Assembly: GCF_025685575.1 (NCBI RefSeq)
Contig: NZ_JAGSYD010000001.1
Span: forward strand, 499,852-563,851
Reading direction: 5' to 3'
DNA from: Granulicella cerasi
GTDB taxonomy: Bacteria > Acidobacteriota > Terriglobia > Terriglobales > Acidobacteriaceae
DNA length: 64,000 nt
Below are positions 61,565-64,000 of the stretch, one piece after another (position 1 is the stretch's first letter; each line of letters begins with the position of its first letter). The notes under the pieces are model-generated. The model was not told where the DNA came from, ran no database searches, and saw only the letters and a list, made by a program, of their open reading frames with translations. Both the position numbers and the translations under genes were made by a program.

Positions 61565-62055
61565 CGCTCACCCGCTTCCTCAAACGCCATCACATCTACC
61601 GTGGCCACACGCGACACAACATCATCAGCAACCTTCACTTCACCGAACGTCACCGCACTCCACCAGATCTTCGTGCCCAACGTCGTCGCACCTGCAGCCG
61701 CATAGCTCTGCTTCACCGCATCGCGCGGCTCCGCATTCACCATCTGCAGCAACTCCGCATCCATCGCGGCCAACACACGCCCACGATCCATCCCCTGCCG
61801 CTCGCTCGTGCCCGCCGTCGCATACGCAATCTCACAACGCATCGCCACACGCGGCAACGCACCTCGCGCATCGACGCTCACACCCACCCAACGCAAGCGA
61901 AAGCAATCCAGCGGCAACGCCACTTCGCTCAACTCGTTTTCCTCCACCACAACCGCAGGCCTCACCGACCCACGCACCACCGCAGTGCGCAACGGATTCA
62001 CACTCGCCAGCCGCGCCCGCAGCACCTCATAGAACGTGTCCTTCGCGTTCTGCAT
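61561..62055 (-). CDS. Phage tail-terminator/minor tail-like protein
   Basis: This 164-residue protein has an N-terminal helix (DTFYEVLRARLASVNPLRTA), a beta strand set (RPAVVVEENELSEVALPLDC, MRCEIAYATAGTSERQGMDR) and a helix with GRVLAAMDAELLQMVN, similar in outline to tail-terminator proteins (gpU-like). Identification is by size, layout and position between connector and tail genes. Its stop overlaps the next start. Confidence 0.55.
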   Translation of the reverse strand: MQNAKDTFYEVLRARLASVNPLRTAVVRGSVRPAVVVEENELSEVALPLDCFRLRWVGVSVDARGALPRVAMRCEIAYATAGTSERQGMDRGRVLAAMDAELLQMVNAEPRDAVKQSYAAAGATTLGTKIWWSAVTFGEVKVADDVVSRVATVDVMAFEEAGER

Positions 62056-62120
62056 ATCGCTCCTTCAACCGTTCGTCTTCGTTGTCATCGCAAGGAGAAT
62101 CGGCGCACACCAGCATCGTT

Positions 62121-62160
62121 GGGTGCCCCATCCGTACGCGGCTTCACGCGGACGGGTGGG
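62121..62160. repeat. GGGTGCCCC repeat inside the phage block
   Basis: GGGTGCCCCA is followed by an imperfect hairpin CCCATCCGTACGCG-GCTTCA-CGCGGACGGGTGGG (the arms pair with one mismatch and one G-T). It lies in the only large gap (62056-62191) of the otherwise tightly packed phage genes and has the same head as the repeats at 19440, 34650 and 45787. Confidence 0.75.
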
Positions 62161-62191
62161 CGGCCACGAATCTCCGCAAGCTCTTCTCGCG

Positions 62192-62575
62192 CTACGATCT
62201 CGTCTCGCGCAAACCCAGCACATAGCAGTACGCCGAGCCCATCGCTTGCCCCGCCTTACAGCTCGTCACCGCATACAGCACATCGCCAACAACCACACCC
62301 AACGCTGTCGCAAACATCGCCGTCGCAGACTCCGCACCAGCCTCACCCGCGGCCCGCGCCACCGCATTCGCCGACACCATCAACGCAGTGGTCTCCGCGC
62401 TTTTTCGAAACACCGCAGGCTCCAACGCCACATCCTGAAACGCCGGCGTCGCGTAACCGAGCTCCTCGTCTGCATCACCCGCCACCGCCGTCATCGGCAC
62501 ACGCAACGACACTCGCTGCCCACCATTCACACGCAGCAACGCATCCGCCGCTCGCGCATTTGCCTCAGCATTCAT
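62192..62575 (-). CDS. Phage head-tail joining-type protein
   Basis: This 127-residue protein begins MNAEANARAADALLRVNGGQ and has VSLRVPMTAVAGDADEELGY and PAFQDVALEPAVFRKS, followed by a helical Ala-rich part. Its start overlaps the stop of the connector gene by 4 bp. The position after the connector and the size suggest head-tail completion; the family is not firmly recognised. Confidence 0.55.
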   Translation of the reverse strand: MNAEANARAADALLRVNGGQRVSLRVPMTAVAGDADEELGYATPAFQDVALEPAVFRKSAETTALMVSANAVARAAGEAGAESATAMFATALGVVVGDVLYAVTSCKAGQAMGSAYCYVLGLRETRS

Positions 62576-63174
62576 CCGCCCAGCCTCTCCGCCACATACG
62601 GCCGCAGCAACGCCTGCACCTGGCTGTCGATCAACGAGTCGCTAAAGTACTCCGTCTGCAGCGTGTCCATCTTCGTCGACTTCACATTCAGCCCCGGCGT
62701 CGCCTGCGCATTCTTCACCACCTGCGCACAAGCCACCTTCACCGCATCCGGCACCACCGCAAGCCCCGCCGTATACGTGATCTCCACATCGCTATACCGC
62801 AGCCCCAACGCATGACCAAACGCAACCTCACCTGTCGCCGCATCGACATCGAGCGTCGTCACATCCACATCGATCCACTGACCCGTCAATCCGAACGCAC
62901 CTGCGACGAACTCCTGAAACGGCACAAAGCCCTCAAGCCTTTCCGTCAACGTCGCATACTTCGCACGCGCCGCCGTCACTGCACTCACCGGCCCATAGCT
63001 CAGCACCACACGCTGCCGCTCGCCCACACGCATGCGCTCCGTGTAGTTCGTCACCAGCAACGACGCCCGCTTGCAATGCGCATCGATCATCGCGCTCGCC
63101 GCGACCACCCACGCATCCGCCGTCTCTTCACTCAACCCAAACTCCGCATACTCCGCGGGTAACAAATACGCCAT
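62572..63174 (-). CDS. Phage head-tail connector protein (gp6-like)
   Basis: This 200-residue protein starts MAYLLPAEYAEFGLSEETAD and has AASAMIDAHCKRASLLV (the helix typical of gp6/DNA-packaging connectors), LSYGPVSAVTAARAKY, a beta region (VDVTTLDVDAATGEVAF) and SDVEITYTAGLAVVPDAVKV with a C-terminal helix. This is the usual pattern of head-tail connectors placed right after the capsid gene. Confidence 0.75.
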   Translation of the reverse strand: MAYLLPAEYAEFGLSEETADAWVVAASAMIDAHCKRASLLVTNYTERMRVGERQRVVLSYGPVSAVTAARAKYATLTERLEGFVPFQEFVAGAFGLTGQWIDVDVTTLDVDAATGEVAFGHALGLRYSDVEITYTAGLAVVPDAVKVACAQVVKNAQATPGLNVKSTKMDTLQTEYFSDSLIDSQVQALLRPYVAERLGG

Positions 63175-63193
63175 CCAAGCCTCCCCTCAAAGC

Positions 63194-63221
63194 AAAGCGC
63201 CGCAGCAATCGCTGCGGCGCT
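63194..63221 (-). terminator. Terminator after the capsid gene
   Basis: A 12-bp perfect stem AAGCGCCGCAGC/GCTGCGGCGCTT with an AATC loop; on the minus strand it is followed by TGCTTTG. It lies between the capsid gene and the connector gene, as expected for uncoupling high capsid expression. Confidence 0.75.
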
Positions 63222-63252
63222 TCACTCATGACTTCACACTTACGACTCGCCC

Positions 63253-64000
63253 TTAGCGCGTCACCAGCACCTGATAATGCGCATAGCTCGCACCCTTCAC
63301 CACCGGCGCACCAAACTTCACGACCACATGCTGCGAAGCCAGCGAGCCAGGCGTGCCCAGCTGGAACACACGCGGATTCGCATCACCCAACCAGTGATAC
63401 TCAATCAGGTCTTCGGTCACGATGTACGCAGGAAGCACCGCCGATCCCGAACCCGGTGTACCCGTGTACGGCAGCGTCCACTCCGGAATCAGCGGCAGAT
63501 CGCCCGCCTGTGTCGAAAGCGTCTTCACCGTCATGCCGCCTTCCACTTCCTTCGTGTTCATCACCACGTTGAACTCCGACTTCATCTCGCGATCCAGCAG
63601 ATCCAGCAGCACCGGATTCGCATAGATCGCCGTCGGTCGAACACCATAGCTCGTGTTCGAAAGCATCTGCGCCACCGTCGACTTCAGTCCGTCGACAATC
63701 GACTCGCCCGCGCCGATCGCAAGGCTGTTGCCACCCGCCGCAATCTGCGACGCCACGCCATAGTACTGCGCCGTCGTCGGCGAGCTCAGACTCGTGTCTG
63801 TGCCATTCCACAGCGCAATGTCATGTGTGCGCAGAACACCATCGACAGTGTCGGCAAGGTCCTTCGCCTGCAGATACGCAAACTGCGACTGCTGCTTGCC
63901 CAGCTCCAGATCAAACAGGTTGTAGTTGATCTGCGAGACCAGCGCCTTCAGCGGCACACTGCGCTCCACACGCGTCGGTTGAACCACCGGCGCAACGATG
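63253..64000 (-). CDS. Phage major capsid protein, N-terminus beyond the window
   Basis: At least 249 residues are visible and the frame is open to the right edge. Features fit an HK97-fold capsid protein of the DUF5309/SU10 kind: VERSVPLKALVSQINYNLFD, a helix with QFAYLQAKDLADTVDG, DIALWNGTDTSL, VRPTAIYANPVLLDLLDREM and the C-terminal VVVKFGAPVVKGASYAHYQV. It would form the phage head. Terminase, portal and protease genes should lie further right. Confidence 0.75.
   Translation of the reverse strand, partial: IVAPVVQPTRVERSVPLKALVSQINYNLFDLELGKQQSQFAYLQAKDLADTVDGVLRTHDIALWNGTDTSLSSPTTAQYYGVASQIAAGGNSLAIGAGESIVDGLKSTVAQMLSNTSYGVRPTAIYANPVLLDLLDREMKSEFNVVMNTKEVEGGMTVKTLSTQAGDLPLIPEWTLPYTGTPGSGSAVLPAYIVTEDLIEYHWLGDANPRVFQLGTPGSLASQHVVVKFGAPVVKGASYAHYQVLVTR

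Noticed and set aside
61426-63162. 578-codon frame on the plus strand opposite the phage genes
   Set aside because: The product is His/Arg/Pro-rich with no ribosome site or domain, and lies opposite several overlapping genes with phage-like order.

Overview
The window looks like a chromosomal piece from an acidobacterium, most likely class Terriglobia (Terriglobus/Granulicella-like). This rests on GC-rich coding with dense housekeeping genes, a secreted protein of the acidobacterial VWFA-related family, GTG/TTG starts, many intrinsic terminators, and several families of short palindromic intergenic repeats, including copies of the GTCATCCTGAGCG-type repeat common in this phylum. The taxon is inference; no 16S gene is present.

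Layout. 1-6.2 kb: the end of a gene that may encode a sigma factor, with two envelope genes, then tgt, a poxB-type pyruvate oxidase and an FAD monooxygenase. 6.5-9.7 kb: yajC-secD-secF, the Sec accessory complex. 9.9-13.4 kb: tonB, exbB and three exbD genes. 13.3-17.1 kb: a short-chain dehydrogenase facing a marR-isochorismatase-membrane protein-MFS operon. 17.4-19.4 kb: a TPR lipoprotein and another dehydrogenase. 19.7-25.4 kb: a translation-centred run, ispE, tRNA-Gln(TTG), prs, rplY, pth, rpsF, rpsR, rplI, in which the spacers prs-rplY, rplY-pth and pth-rpsF each carry a different long inverted repeat. 25.5-38.7 kb: metabolism and envelope genes (SDR, hydrolase, lipocalin, serA, hexose-6-phosphate mutarotase, maf, M20 peptidase, thioredoxin-fold protein, Nth-like glycosylase with a 49-residue companion, isoaspartyl peptidase, CDP-alcohol phosphatidyltransferase, prolyl oligopeptidase). 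38.8-50.2 kb: NYN protein, greA, ruvX, VWFA protein, a heme oxygenase plus bacteriophytochrome histidine kinase pair, mutS2, a membrane protein and hemB. 50.2-52.8 kb: a small accessory block (Uma2 nuclease, frameshifted nucleoside hydrolase, mazEF-type toxin-antitoxin, GH24 lysozyme). 53.0-57.8 kb: lpdA, a histidine phosphatase, lipB and a two-lipoyl-domain E2, that is, the lipoate-dependent dehydrogenase machinery with the enzyme that lipoylates it. 57.9-64.0 kb: phage head and tail-type genes on the minus strand, cut by the window edge inside the major capsid gene.

The most unusual content is the repeat landscape. A GGGTGCCCC-headed palindrome family keeps its head while its stem sequence changes with compensating substitutions. 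It forms 120-184 bp units with inverted ends, and one copy sits inside the phage block. A second family (AGGGCCCAGGG word) lies between genes and also within the reading frames of the housekeeping genes tgt and ispE. Other points are a likely MarR operator, a palindrome over the mazEF -10 box, an orphan minus-strand terminator just before the lysozyme gene, an isochorismatase-fold protein with Gly in place of the nucleophilic Cys, and an Nth-like protein lacking the catalytic Lys. I found no CRISPR array, rRNA gene, transposase or integrase.
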